NCBI GenBank assembly: GCA_037893245.1
Contig: JBAIAA010000238.1
Span: 1,178,001 to 1,242,000 of the forward strand
Direction of reading: 5' to 3'
DNA from: Crossaster papposus
Taxonomy: Eukaryota; Echinodermata; Asteroidea; Velatida; Solasteridae
DNA length: 64,000 bases
Part shown: in pieces, positions 33,085-45,046 of the stretch
Layout of the letters: every line of letters starts with the position of its first letter
How positions within the stretch are numbered: the stretch's first letter is position 1
Position numbers and translations under genes: made by a program
The notes under the pieces: generated by a model
Seen by the model: the letters and a program-made list of their open reading frames with translations, nothing else
Databases searched by the model: none
Told to the model about the DNA's origin: nothing

Positions 33085-34544
33085 TAGCCTTAGTCAAGGC
33101 GTTCATCGTTATCCGTCCGTACATACAGCGCAGCGGTAATCGGAGCTCAAACAACGACCTCACGCGGCCACTATTATATGCAAAGTAAATGAAGATACTT
33201 GAACGCCTTGGATCATTGGTTAAGTTGAGGATTTTGGGGGGCGGTGTCATTATGCTAATAATATATTAAGCTAACCTTTATAGTCGTTTTCGTATTGGTC
33301 GATCGTTGCGTAGAAACTGCATAATTTGAGCTAGCGGTGACAGGTCATAGCTAGCTCGCAAGTGTTTACGAACACCGTCATCGTTGACATATTTTATCGG
33401 AGAAAGTTGAGTGATTTTTACGAAGGTTTGTAGGAATTACACATGAAGATTTGAACTGTCTTGCTTGATTGGTGAGGGTCGCAGTTATTTTCGCTCGTTT
33501 TGCTGGGTATTTTCTTGAATGTTGACAATGTTATGGTCAAAACTAGTTGTGTTTAGCTGCTTAGTTTTGAGTTTTCAATCGCGGTGACTGGAGAAGGCCG
33601 CGACTCTATTGAAGCGTGTCAAACTCGGCCCTACATTATATCGCACGCATCTAATCCAGCTGATCGAAAACCGTGGCTCGGTAAAACGCGGAACTCTGAT
33701 AATTAAATGCCTTGTCGGCTGCATTTTGCCAAGAAAATAATCTGAGGAGTTATTGAGGATATAAGACACTTGTCCCTGTTTAAATTACGAAATTGCGATC
33801 ACTTTGAAGGTTGGTTCTGCAGCCGTAAACATGCCCCCTCCCCACAGCGTTGGACCATGCTTGGGCCATACAATGTGGCGATAACGTACAGACCAGCAAG
33901 CCTGGGTTAATGCCGATTATGCGGCGATAAAAAACTGACCGAACACGCTGGAAACTGACGCTGAGTACCTGGCCGTACGTGCGAGCTCCGAGCAAAATGG
34001 GGCTCAGGCTGCCTAAAAAATGACGGATTTCCCATAACCTGTCGGCAAATTCACAAAAACACCGTGACCACGAAGAAAGGATTCTAATGGCCTTTCGCTG
34101 CTCGGGTCTAAAATCTTCGAGGGATAATATTTTCGCTGCAAAATTCAAACAACACGACAGATCTTCGGACGACAGACGACGCTGAATATCTGCCATGTTG
34201 TCTTAAATGTCATGCTGCAAATTTGATGACGTCGGGATTCAACCGCGTTGTGATTGGACACTTCACATCTTAGCCCCGCCTATACTTATCTGTATTCGCA
34301 TACGAGGTCATGCGCTAGAAATGTGGCGCAAAATATAGGAAAAACATAAGATTTCAAAAACCCAATGATCCAAGGCGAAAAAGTAGCCTCAGTTGATTTG
34401 CATAAATAGTGGCCGGATGAGGTCGCTGTTCGCGCTGTATCTTTGCACGGGGCGCAAGTTAGCAGCATATGCGGGGCGCACGCACAGTATTTCTGGACGG
34501 ATAACGACGGACGGATATCGACAAACTCGCCTTGACCAAGGCTA
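33085..34544 (-). mobile_element. TIR element with RecQ-like helicase fragment, copy 2 (complete ends)
   Basis: The termini TAGCCTTAGTCAAGGCG and CGCCTTGACCAAGGCTA are inverted copies. They are flanked by GCAGAACCC (33076-33084) and GCGGAACCC (34545-34553), a probable 9-bp target duplication with one change. The empty site GTTAGCGGAACCCC is seen at 2572 and 44906. Length 1460 bp; the only coding trace is the helicase fragment. The superfamily is not assigned, although an 8-9 bp duplication limits the choices. Confidence 0.75.
34018..34196 (-). pseudogene. RecQ-like helicase N-terminal fragment, minus strand
   Basis: Starts MADIQRRLSSEDLSCCLNFA and reads SLEDFRPEQRKAI. One extra base after this shifts to the frame carrying GHGVFVNLPTGYGKSVIF. 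The lesion differs from that of the plus-strand copy, so the two decayed independently and a common ancestor was intact here. Everything after Walker A is absent. Confidence 0.65.
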
Positions 34545-34553
34545 GCGGAACCC

Positions 34554-36690
34554 CTACACTTAATTCCGATTCTGCCTGATCTACCAATAAGGCCCCGTTA
34601 TTGTGTCTATTGGAAGCCAAACGGATTGGAACACTAGAAGGCCATATGTTTGGTTGTCAGAAGTATATTACACAAGGCTATTATTATAAATTAAGCTCCA
34701 CGGGCTGGCCGCTTGACAACGTGTGGTAATGATCAAGTGTGTTTGCGGTTTTCTAGCCGTTGAAAGGCCCCAGGGAATTCAGTTTTGGGGGTTTTGATTT
34801 GCTTATTTTTGTTGCATGAGCCTATTTTGTACCGACCTTAGCACATGGTTTTTGTTCCTTCTTAGTATACATCTACTTTGAACTTCAGGATTTTCTTTGG
34901 AGTCACTACATTTTTTTAATGTGATTTTTCTCCAATACTTTAGCAGATCGGTTCAATTGAAATCATAAATTTAATCATTTAATGGCTATATAGCCACTCA
35001 GTACATTTAGAGAGGGACGACTTCAAACGTAAGTGATCCCACGCCGCCAAAATTGCGACTATTGTAGTTGTCTAAGTAACGGGGAAACTGAAGAATCGTA
35101 CTGGTTTCTCCCAAACAAAACGAGAACCATACACACTTTGTAAGATATATGTAAGATACAATCGATATTATAAAGGCAATACTAAAGCAATTGTTAGCAA
35201 AACTCAGTAGATTAGATGAGATTTGAAGGTTTGCATGGTGAAAAGGGAATAAGATTGTTTGCGGTATTGTAGCATTATGTGTTCAATCTCTTTTGTAAAT
35301 GTGTGTGCATGGTTCTGAAAAGAAACAGAGGAAACTCAACGTTTCGGGCAGTATGTTCTACCCGTCGACAGAGCATAAACTGAAATGACCTTTTCGCTAG
35401 CGTTATACGTATACGAATCGTGGGCGATCTGGAGGCGGAGTAACCAGTGTTAGTTTACATAATTATGGGGCTTCATCTATTCAAGAACAGACTTGGAGTT
35501 TTACCCGTGATTTGAAATTCTTGAAAACATTTTTTGTTAGTTTTAGTTTCACCATTTTGGACACGTTTGTCTTTGGGAATTATTGGTGGCAGCATACATT
35601 ATGATTATGTAGGGAGACCAAGTGCGCCCTCTGTTTGTGTATATGCCTAAAATGCATATTGGTGATTTGCATGTTTGCATAAAACACATAAGGTGACCTT
35701 TGTGCTTCCCGCGCAAAGGCAACTTGTAGCAAGGTTTACTTCTGTGGGCTTCGAACAGAGAAGACCAACATAAATTAGGTCGATAAATTCTCTTGATTTT
35801 CTAGGGAGCTTGGCTCTGGCCATGCTCCAAATGTAAACCATGTGAAAGGGTAACCATTATTGAAACTCCTAGTAAGTAATGTAATTTGTTTGATATTTTT
35901 GTGAGATAATTGGAATCTTTCGCGACCGTGTATTTCATTATTGAATAATTGTATTGTCATATTGTACCGTGCGTATATCGTGTAGCCTACAGCTAGCCAT
36001 GTGTTGGCATTTGCATGTCATGTTGTATTGCTGTGCCATTTTATTGTACTACGGGCATAGTTAATTCTAGTGTGCATTTAATGTAATAAGTGTTGTCTTG
36101 TAAAATTATATTCAGGAGATAGTCGTCAATATACATAGCCAATAGTCTCTGGTTTATTGCAAATTTTGTTGAATGCTTGTCCGCTTTAACTAGAGGACCG
36201 TTCCTCCTTCCTTCCCCCTTAATTTACGTAAGTGTGGTCCGCTACAATTACTTGACTAGACCACAGAAGAGTTATGAATGAAATTTTTTGGGGGGAAAAA
36301 AGAAGAAAAAAAGATAATTAAATTTAAAGATCGTATTTTAGACTTGTGTACATCACTAGTGTACATGCTGTGAAAATATATTTTGTCTAATGGGAAGGCT
36401 AGGGTGTGACATGTATGGTGCATACATGATCGACCCACATGAATTTTGAGTTATAATCGTGGGTGAGCCATGCTTTAATTTCAAATAGAAAGATAGGACA
36501 TGTTCACTACATGACTTGCATTAAAATGTGTCGGGCGGCCATTTTGAAGAGAAAGAAAGGGAAAAAAAAAGGCATGACGCTAAACATGTTTATTTATTTT
36601 TGCCCCCGCAAACACGAGGTGACGTCCAGAAATGAAACCCGCCCGTTTATTACCTATAGGCAAATGACAGACGCTTATCGATCGGCGAGT
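34554..36690. other. Spacer after copy 3, second part
   Basis: No gene recognised. Colinear with the unit spacer. The hammerhead-like motif at 35341-35370 (minus) has a damaged core, CTGTCGA instead of CTGACGA. Confidence 0.55.
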
Positions 36691-36697
36691 ATCTCGT

Positions 36698-36706
36698 TAT
36701 AAAAAA
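36698..36706 (+). promoter_or_regulatory. TATA-like box of copy 4
   Basis: TATAAAAAA, 226 bp before the ATG, in the conserved CGAGTATCTCG block. The upstream ATG at about 36840 opens a frame that ends only at the TGA overlapping the main start (AAATGA). Confidence 0.5.
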
Positions 36707-36923
36707 ATGCAGTTAGGCTGAAGAATTGTGAACGACATTTAATAAATTGACTTCCATGCAAACCAAATCCACACAATAGCTAATGTTACGGTTACTGTGG
36801 AAACCTAGGATGACAAACGGTAATTTTGTAGACGTGATCAATGCTCATCATACCGTACCAGGGAGTGCAGGGTGCGGTTTCTGTTTTGAGGCAGATACCA
36901 AAGCGAGGAACTGCTGGCTGGAA

Positions 36924-39900
36924 ATGAAAAACCAGCGTAAAATGTTGGTGTTGGTTTTAGCTTTTGGGTTTCTTAATTCCCTCTCTTTGCAACCCGTACG
37001 AGGGAAGATGTGTAGCGCCATGATCAAGGCTGCTGCCGGTGATAATCTGACCACGCTTCGTGACAAGGCTTTCGCGGCTTTCAGAAGCCAGTGCCGTGGT
37101 AAACGAGGCAATCTGAACGACACCAAATGTAAGTGATTCTAGCATGCACGTATACGAATAGGTTGAATTTGCGATTAAATCTAAAATGATTTCTAAAATG
37201 ATATGTTTGCAAGCGTTGTTCAAAACGTATGCAAATTAACAGACGAGGTAACCAGTGTTAGTTGCTATCATTTTAAACATTGGGCTTCATCTTATCATCT
37301 ACTCAAGGGTTGACCTTATGTGCATTGGAACATTTTTTTCCTGATTCGAATTTCTTGCCATGCACATTTTGTTCCTTAATTCCCTTTTTTGTTTAACTCT
37401 TTATTGCTTACTCTGTATAGTTGAGTTACATTATGATTTAGATAATGCAAAAATAGACATCTGTTTTAAACAGAATCTGTTTTAAAGAATTGTAATTGGA
37501 GTCATTTAGTAGTGTGTGCGCGATGCCGCAAAGGTTTGGTTATTTTTACAATTATTTAAATCTGAATATCAATATTATATAAATGTAAACGTAGACTCAA
37601 GTTCTTTTGTATATGTTTTTATGTTAATTACTTGTCGAGATAATAATATCTCAACAAGTTTTTGGGGAAAATGACAATTTTTGTTGCAGTACTGCCTTAA
37701 GAGGATACAATCCCCTAAATTTTCTCACCAGATATGAAAAGACCAATGTTGGCTCTAATCAAATTCAAAAGGAATATATTCTTAGACCCCTGGCAAGTGG
37801 ACTTTTTGAGGGACAAAAATAGGTTAAAAATTACAATTTTACAAGTTCTGAAAACAAGTTTTAATGCATGTTCTAAAAATGTCAGGGGGAGTCGGGTTGG
37901 TGTAGCGGTTCTTTCCTCGCCTTCCACCACTATGACCCGGGTTCGAATCCGGCCTGGGCCAATATGTGGATTGGGTTTTCAGTCCCTGCCTGACTCCGTG
38001 GGTTTTTCCCCAGGATATTCTTCTGGGGTTTTCCTCCCACCTCTAAAACTGTAACTTCTTCACATTAATTGTTGAATGAAATAAAAAATTGTTGAATGAA
38101 ATTTGTTCCCGCCGTGAATATAGCCATTGATGATGCTGGTACGGCGTTAAACCCTAAAAACTCACTCACTCACTCACTCTAAAAATGTCATGCCTGGGGT
38201 CGAGGTTGGTTCGCATGATTACCGATCTGATCCTCGATGAGGATCATGATCCTCTACCAGAAAACGAAGTAACAAATATACGTACTCTACACTAGCGTTC
38301 TTATCCACTAGGCTACTGATGCTGTGGGAGAAGTTGATTTAAAATATAAACGGCAAAGTGCATGAAGACGAGATCAAATTAATAGTTAAACATTTAAATA
38401 TTTAGGTTATGCAGAACAAAATGGTTAGGTTTTTTTTAAACAAAGAATCCAGAGATCATATTGGGCAAAAAGGAATTGGATTCACTTGGGCTATTAAATG
38501 TTACGGATAGAGTTACTCAATTGAAGCTGAATCATGTGTATAAAATAGGTCACAATATAACTCCAGAATAACCTAATTTTACTAGAGTCTTTGAACGACA
38601 TATTCGCAATACAAGGGCCAGTGAACATAATGTTGTTGTTTCAGCTATATCCGGATTAACAAGTGCTACTTTTTTTAATACAGCAATTAAACACTGGAAT
38701 GACCTACCTACCTTCCAATTTAAAGTGCACCACTAGTCTTTCTATATTAAATGCACCTATTAGTCCAGGAAAAATAAGTTTGGACCTCAAACAAATTGCA
38801 ACAATTTTTTTCACCACAATGCATTTCTAAAAGGTCCCCACAATGACATATTAAAAGTCTTTAAAAATTCAAGTAGTGGAAATATGACTAATTTGCATAA
38901 ATCGTTAATCCATGCCGCGTAATATATTTATTCCCATATTTGGGTATATATATATTTTTTATTTTTTGAAAAGTTTATTTTGGTGATTCTATACTTACAT
39001 ATCCTTACTTCACTAACATTTGCTAAAGCGTATAAGTGACTGAATAATTATGAGAGCATATAGTAACTATCAAAAATGACAACTTCGTTACCCTATAAAT
39101 GTGCGCACATTACACTGTCTCCAGATATTATCAAGTAGTCAGTAAGTTGCTTCCTGGCACAGTTATAATATTAAAACCTCATGAAAAATCATATGAACAA
39201 TGATAACATTGTGATATTTAGCCCAGCAAACAAAAACCGGGGGAAAATGATGTGTCCATAAATTGGGCTAAAAAGTAGTTAAAGGGTTGCCTAACATGGG
39301 AGACTTGAACAAGTTCAAAGTAATCCTCAAAATACATTTTAACGTAGATAGAATTATTGTAAGCAACACCAATCTTTAAATTGGGAGGTTTTCTTGAACT
39401 TGTTCAAGTCTCTCACCTTAGGCAACCCTTCACCTACTTGTTAGCCCAATTTAGGGACACATCATTTTTTCCAAGTTTTTGTTTGCTGGGCTAAATATCA
39501 CAATGTTATCATTGTCCATATAATTTTCCATAAGGTTTTAATAGGATAACTGTGCCAGTAAGCAACTTGGTGAATTTGAAGCACTTCAATACTTACTACT
39601 TGATGATATCTGGAGACAAGGTAAATGCGTGCAAATGATAGGGTATAATTGTAGTAATTTTGGACCATTACTATATTTTCATAATTATTTAGTCACTTAC
39701 ATGCTTTAGAAAATTTTATTAAAGTAAGGATGTGTAAGTATAATCGCCAAAATAAACTTTTCAAAAAATAAAAATAAAATATATACCCAAATATGGGAAT
39801 AAACATATTACACGGCAGGGATTAACGATTTATGCAAATTAGACATATTTGCACCACTTGGATTTTTGTAGACTTTTAGTATGTAATTCTAGGGACCTTA

Positions 39901-40719
39901 GAAGTGCACTGTGGTGAAAAACAATTTGTTGCAATTTGTTTGAGGTCAACAAAACTAAATTATGTATTTTTATTATACCCTCGACACGGTTGCTGATGTA
40001 GCTATGGGCAATTACAGGGATTACTCCTGGGGTACATGTTTTTTGAGATTGGATTTCTTAATTAATTCGGGGTATTCAGACTAAATAGTTTTTATCGATC
40101 TTGCATTTATTTCAATCTGTAATTTTAAATGTAGGCCTATTTTTGTATAAACTTGTGGAAATGCAACTTAATTTTATCAAAATGTTGTTCTATATATATG
40201 GACATAATCGCGCTTTGGGCGACCTGTTATTTCTGACCTATATGTTTCTGTTATTTTCCGACATTCGGGAGACCGCGGTCGTTAGGGAGACCATTTCGCT
40301 GGACGCCTTAACGCAACTACAGGAAGGAGATCCATTTAAAAAAAAAAAAATTCCAGATCGATAGAGTAGGGTCCAAAATTCTTAAATATAAAATTTCGTG
40401 GAAAAAGCTCTAGGTAAAAACGGGTTAGGTTACAATAAAGAATGTAAATTTTGTGCACGTCTCTATGGAGAGGTCTCCCTAATGTCGTATTTCTAGTTAT
40501 ATATATATATATATATATATAACAAAAATTGGGATGCTGCGTAGCACTGAAGAGCATAGAAAATGTGAAAATATAAATATAACAGTGCTCACCGGAAATT
40601 AAACCGAGCTTTCGGTGCGAATGCACCTTCTTTAGGGAGAATTAATTCTCCCTGAAGAAGGTGCATTCGCACCGAAATCTCGGTTTAATTTCCGGTGAGC
40701 ACTGTTATATTTATATTTT

Positions 40720-40764
<45 letters not shown>

Positions 40765-43670
40765 GTTTTTAGAAGTGGGGGGGGGGGGGGGGGGGTGGGG
40801 GTTGCCATGTATATTGATCATGTTATGTTTCAAATAGGCATATCTGTCTCCCTTGTAATTAATGTTTTTGTTTGTTTTTTGTTCTGTCTTTAATGTTGGG
40901 ACCCCAATGGAAATAAGCCTGTAAAATTTGCTTTGTTTGGTTATCCCAGGTTAAATCAACTGCTTTTGTGATTCGTATTTTTTTCTGTCATATTGTTGTC
41001 GAGTTAACCTGAATAAATAAATCAAATCAAATACTCATCTCTATTTGAAAAGTCCTATGATATAATTCGGTTTGACTGGTCATTTTTGTATTTATATCTT
41101 GGGGTATCACGCAGCTTGCTCGTTCACTTTGGAGGCGTCCGCCCAAGGTATCACGTTCATCTTGCAGCCGCTGAGGGCGCCGTTTCAGTTGGACTTCGAT
41201 GTGAAGACTGGCCATGATGCCATAATAAATCTGGCGGAGGAAAGTACAGAAGCGTCCGTCTTTGCCCAAATAAGTGAGTGTCAGTGAGCTATGGTTTGGT
41301 TACTCATTTGACTTTTGTTCAGGGAAAGGGTTGTATCGCAAGAGCCGCACGTTCGGATATTTCACTTTACCTCGCCAAGACATGCGTTTTTTTAAACATA
41401 GTTTTGCCGACTGGGGTGTTAATGTTACGATCAGAAAGATTGCATTTTTTATGACGTCATCATGGCGTCATATATGCACTTGACACAATTACCAAAGGAA
41501 TTTTGAATTTAGCAGGTTCTGTTGATGAGATATGACATAAATGTTGTGTCATTTATTGAGACACCGCACCGGGACCAATTGCAAACGATAATTCAAAAGA
41601 GGAGACTTGTGAAACGTAAGTCGGGTCTCAATAGTTAATGAAATAATGAAACTACAACTGAAGAACATGATACAACATTTTCAAATATCGACTACCGAAT
41701 TATTAAGAAATATCTTACTTATTTGAAAATAAATATTGATTGTAGGCATTAAGCAAAATGATTGCGCTAGATATCCTGTAATTGCTCCGAAAAATTGAAT
41801 TTTATTATAAAAAAAACAAGAACAACATAAGAACCATGCACTGCCTGACGCCGTTTGAAAACGAACGGTTTTTTTATTGCTTTTCACGGCATCCATGATC
41901 ATAAAACTTCGGACAGATCAGTTAAACGATATTCACTATAAATTACAATCTCCCAAATCCACCTATTCCTGACAATTCAAGCAATTACCAATGGTGTATC
42001 TTACCTTCCATACATAAGTAATGCGGCATGGTGGACGTTGTCGACGATTCACGTTCCACGGACCAACTAAACCGAACACGGCAATGTGACCTGTATTTAA
42101 AGGCACTATTAGTACGTAACTGCACGTAACACTCTTCCAGTTGTTTCAACGTGTTACTCCGAGGAATTACAAAAATGCTTACAACCTAAAGGTACAAAAG
42201 TGAAAAATGCCTATAAAATTGGACGAATTGAACGCCATCATGACGTCACTTCAATTTTCGTCTAACACATCCCGGTCTACCTACATACCAAGTTTGAACC
42301 AATCGGACCCACCGTTCTCTAGATATAGGACCCTTAAATGTATACACCTTTAAGATGGCGTCACGTGACCCCTGATGTCGACCCCGTCGCGTTTCTCTGC
42401 GAGACACGAGGTTATAGATAATGCCCGAGTTACGCGCCATTCGTGGGTAATAATGTTACCCACGAATGGCGCGTTAACGAGGGCATTATCTGACTTAACC
42501 TCCACCTGGGACGTCACCACCTATTGTCCTACCGCTCCATTATTTTGAACGAATGGAGCGTCTTTGTTCAGAAGACACTTTATACTAACCGGTGTAGCGG
42601 TTCGTGATATTTTTTTCCAGGAGCTGGGTGGTTCGTGATTAAAATATTCATGAGAAAGAGCAATGGCAACTCATATACATTAAATAACTATAAAGAATTA
42701 TAAAGAACAGCTTCTTTCACCAACTCGTCAATAGCATAGTTGGTAGAGAGGAGAGCTATGGATCGAAAGGTCTGTGGTTCGAATCCGACTATCGATAATG
42801 TTTGTCTTTTTCTTCGACACATTTTCGTATGGGTTAGTTTAACCATAGAACAAGATTGAAGGGGAAATCGGATTGGAGTACATAGGTTTCTTAAAAAATA
42901 CAACGAAAACCGCTACACTGGTTAGTTTCAGTGACTTCCTCTTTGTTACCTTCCCAAAATAATGGAGAGATATCGCCTCCAACGCTAAATTCGTTCAAAA
43001 TAATGGAGCGGTAGGACAATAGGGTGACGTCACGGGTGGAGGTTAAGTATCAATAAGGTCTTTACCTCAGTTAAAGCCTATAATCAGGTTGGAAAATCAC
43101 AGAGACATTGCTGGGCTTCATATACCACACCGACAATGTTGTTTAAAACTCTTTCATCATCCAGCTATTGACGGCTGGGCTGGACAGAAGTTATGTCGGT
43201 CACCCGGGCCTGTTTCCACAATGACTCACCAGAATGCCACAAGTTGTTGGATGGGCGTTCAGACTCACATCGAGGCAGTTATGTCACTGACCTTTCTGGG
43301 CTCCGCAATTTATAAGTTCATAACATCGAAACCCTTTGTTTTTTCTATAGCCATAGGTGGCGGGGGGAACTCGAAGTCGGCTATCGGAGCCTGTTACTAC
43401 ACAGAGTCAAACGAATGCCCTGGTATGTTGTCTGGTGGGCATTCAGAATACCGCGAGGCAGGTATCGTCAGTGGCAATGAACGTCGCCCCTTCTGGGTAG
43501 AGTACAAACGGGGCGTGGTGACCGTCGGCAAAGAAGGACAGGAGGAGGCTTTCCTGGAGTGGGACGCCGCTGCGCATCATCGTCGCAACATATCAACGCC
43601 GGTATACGTTGGTATAAGTTCTTGGGAACATGAACTAGCGGAGTGGGTGTTCAATCAATTCTGTGCCTAA
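36924..43670 (+). CDS. Copy 4, complete three-exon gene for a secreted Methyltransf_FA-domain protein
   Basis: Exons: 36924-37128, 41115-41273, 43351-43670 (684 nt, 227 aa). Every junction is phase 1 with GT..AG ends: T|GTAAGT; ACGCAG|CT; A|GTGAGT; CTATAG|CC. Residues 1-27 (MKNQRKMLVLVLAFGFLNSL...) form a signal peptide, so secretion is expected. A Cys-containing linker (CSAMIKAAAGDNLTTLRDKA) leads to the domain from about residue 80. I chose the MKN start because upstream in-frame ATGs lie in the leader and would bury the signal peptide. One oddity is that the invariant Trp of IGGW is Gly here (IGGGGNSKS), which may weaken the fold. Intron 1 holds a SINE, a LINE remnant and a 1.2-kb inverted repeat. 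Confidence 0.8.
37663..37871 (-). repeat. Arm fragment of the long-inverted-repeat element
   Basis: Matches 10640-10850 (the right arm of the 7803-11167 element), including CTGCCTTAAGAGGATACAATC and AGACCCCTGGCAAGTGGAC. It is interrupted by the SINE at 37885. Confidence 0.75.
37885..38177 (+). mobile_element. tRNA-derived SINE with 13-bp target duplication
   Basis: The pol III A box is TTGGTGTAGCGGTT and the B box GGGTTCGAATCCGGCC. The body includes GTACGGCGTTAAACCC, and the tail is (ACTC)n. It is flanked by TCTAAAAATGTCA at 37872-37884 and 38178-38190. The exact duplication suggests a fairly young insertion. Confidence 0.9.
38464..38733 (+). pseudogene. C-terminal tail of a CR1/L2-type reverse transcriptase
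   Basis: One frame reads GKKELDSLGLLNVTDRVTQL, KLNHVYKIGHN, then after a TAA FTRVFERHIRNTRAS and FFNTAIKHWNDLPT. The order L.V..R....L...YK, T...HN.R, FF..A...WN.LP is the tail found after the RT domain in many CR1-like elements. No RT core remains. Confidence 0.65.
38770..39960. repeat. 1.2-kb inverted repeat (foldback)
   Basis: Left arm 38770-39300 and right arm about 39400-39960 are diverged inverted copies (for example TGCATAAATCGTTAATCC against GGATTAACGATTTATGCA). They end inward at AAGGGTTGCCTAAC / AGGCAACCCTT around about 100 bp. No coding capacity. Confidence 0.75.
40559..40728. repeat. Snapback element centred on AGGGAGAATTAATTCTCCCT
   Basis: Arms of about 75 bp, including AACAGTGCTCACCGGAAAT and GGTGCGAATGCACC, pair across a short AT centre. 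(AT)n tracts (40500-40520 and 40728-40760) flank it, and a run of G follows at 40777-40795. Confidence 0.8.
41668..42008 (-). repeat. MITE family A, copy in intron 2 of copy 4
   Basis: Reversed copy with ends GATACAACATTTTCAAATATCG and GGTGTATCTTACCTTCC. The duplicated insertion in copy 5 is at 54584-54919. Confidence 0.7.
42416..42491. repeat. Hairpin in intron 2 of copy 4
   Basis: Arms AGATAATGCCCGAGTTACGC... and the mirror GCGTTAACGAGGGCATTATCT pair over about 35 bp. The centre is TTACCCACGAA against TTCGTGGGTAA. Confidence 0.75.
42494..43047. repeat. TIR element in intron 2 of copy 4, with nested tRNA-like sequence
   Basis: Ends of about 60 bp (CTTAACCTCCACC...GACGTCACC...CCTATTGTCCTACCGCTCC) are mirrored at the right. 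Copies 3 and 5 run from GACACGAGGTA directly to TCAATGAGGTC without it. An inner inverted pair (CCGGTGTAGCGGTT / AACCGCTACACTGG) encloses the tRNA-like sequence. Confidence 0.7.
42725..42797 (+). repeat. tRNA-like sequence
   Basis: TAGCATAGTTGGTAGAG (A box) and GTGGTTCGAATCCGAC (B box and T arm) are correctly spaced. The acceptor ends TCGTCAA and ATCGATA pair only partly, so it is more likely a SINE head than a functional tRNA. Confidence 0.55.
43165..43292 (+). pseudogene. Exon-3-like relic in intron 2 of copy 4
   Basis: Same segment as 31579-31706. Here the frame entered from a possible acceptor TCATCATCCAG|CT (43164) stays open all the way into exon 3, so an extended exon 3 (43165-43670) would be translatable in the correct phase. 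Confidence 0.55.
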
Positions 43671-44512
43671 GAAACCAAAAGCATGCGGGTGAAACGAGGG
43701 TGATGTATAACAAGTTGAAAAGGCGGGCACAGTTCGCCCCGTTAAAATATAGTGGCGTCCATTAAACTGCCTGGAATTTAATCTTTTACAGTGTAGTAGA
43801 TGACTGAGACGTGTTAACATCACAGTTATTTTCACACGTGTGCTTATGAAAGTCACTAGTTATGGAAGAAACCAAGATACCGAGAAACCAACTAAAAGCG
43901 GGTGGGTGGAAAAAATGAGGGTGGTTGATAACGAGTTGAAGAAGGGCAAACATAGATGTACTTATAAACTTCTGTCTTAGGATTAAAATAACTATAATTA
44001 CAGCAATTAACCCGTAAACTCACTGAGATTGATGTCTGTTTTAGGTATGTCGTAAAACATGCAGTTTTACATAACAGCGACATTATGTCGTCACCGTTTT
44101 CACGGAGACGTGGATTTTGAAAAGCGTTTTAGGAGATAGTCGCAAGAGGACTTTCTCCTATTTTAAAAGATACTACTTTGCAACAACTTTTGCAGTAAGG
44201 AAACCTTCACACTATGAGAGGTGAATTTTTACACGAACCCAGTATTATAACACGGTGTGGTTAATTGGATCATTAATTTAATTATCATAATAATAATGTT
44301 TTGCTCACAGAAGCATGTCAAAATATTTAAATACAGTGTTTTAAAGCAAAATAGTGAACAAATCGGAATCGAAGAAATGATAAATTGTTGAAATGTGTTG
44401 CTCTTCGTGAAAACGGTGACGATTATTATAGTTCATTAGGAATTGACGAGTACCCAGACATTTTTGTTAACAGGCAAATTGTAGCCGAATGTGTTTAATT
44501 ATTGGGACTCTA

Positions 44513-44766
44513 CTCTCTTATTTCTAAAGAGTGAACATTCACTCCATTCGATTGAACATTCACTCCCACAGTCTGAAACTAGGGACCAGACGTTTTAGAG
44601 TGAAATTATTTTACTCGAAAAAGATTGAAATCTAATCAAATTCCACTGAAATCTAATCAAATTCCACTAAAATGGTACAATTTGTAAGTGTGCTTCAATC
44701 TAAATTCAGAGTGAGAACCACTCTAAAACGTCTAGTCCCTAGTTTCACTCTTTGGAATTTAGAGAG
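44513..44766. repeat. MITE with CTCTCT termini and TA duplication
   Basis: TA|CTCTCTTATTTCTAAAGAGTG at the left, CACTCTTTGGAATTTAGAGAG|TA at the right. The empty site GGGACTCTAACTAACTCCC is present in copies 1, 2 and 5. The TA duplication suggests Tc1/mariner-type mobilisation. Confidence 0.85.
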
Positions 44767-45046
44767 TAACTAACTCCCATAAATAAATAAACCAAAATCA
44801 ACCTTTGGGAAACACGTTAATTATTTTGTTTTAAATGCACAATGTTTATTAAAATTCACGTATTTCCGACACCTAAGGCACCATTTCAAAATTCGGAACG
44901 GAAAGTTAGCGGAACCCCTACTTCCGATCCTGCCTGATCTAGCAATCATAAAGGCACCATTAATTGTGGCTATTGGAAGCCGAACGGATTGGAACGCTAG
45001 TAGGCCATGTGTTTGGTTGTCAGAAGTTTAATAAATACCTAGGAGA

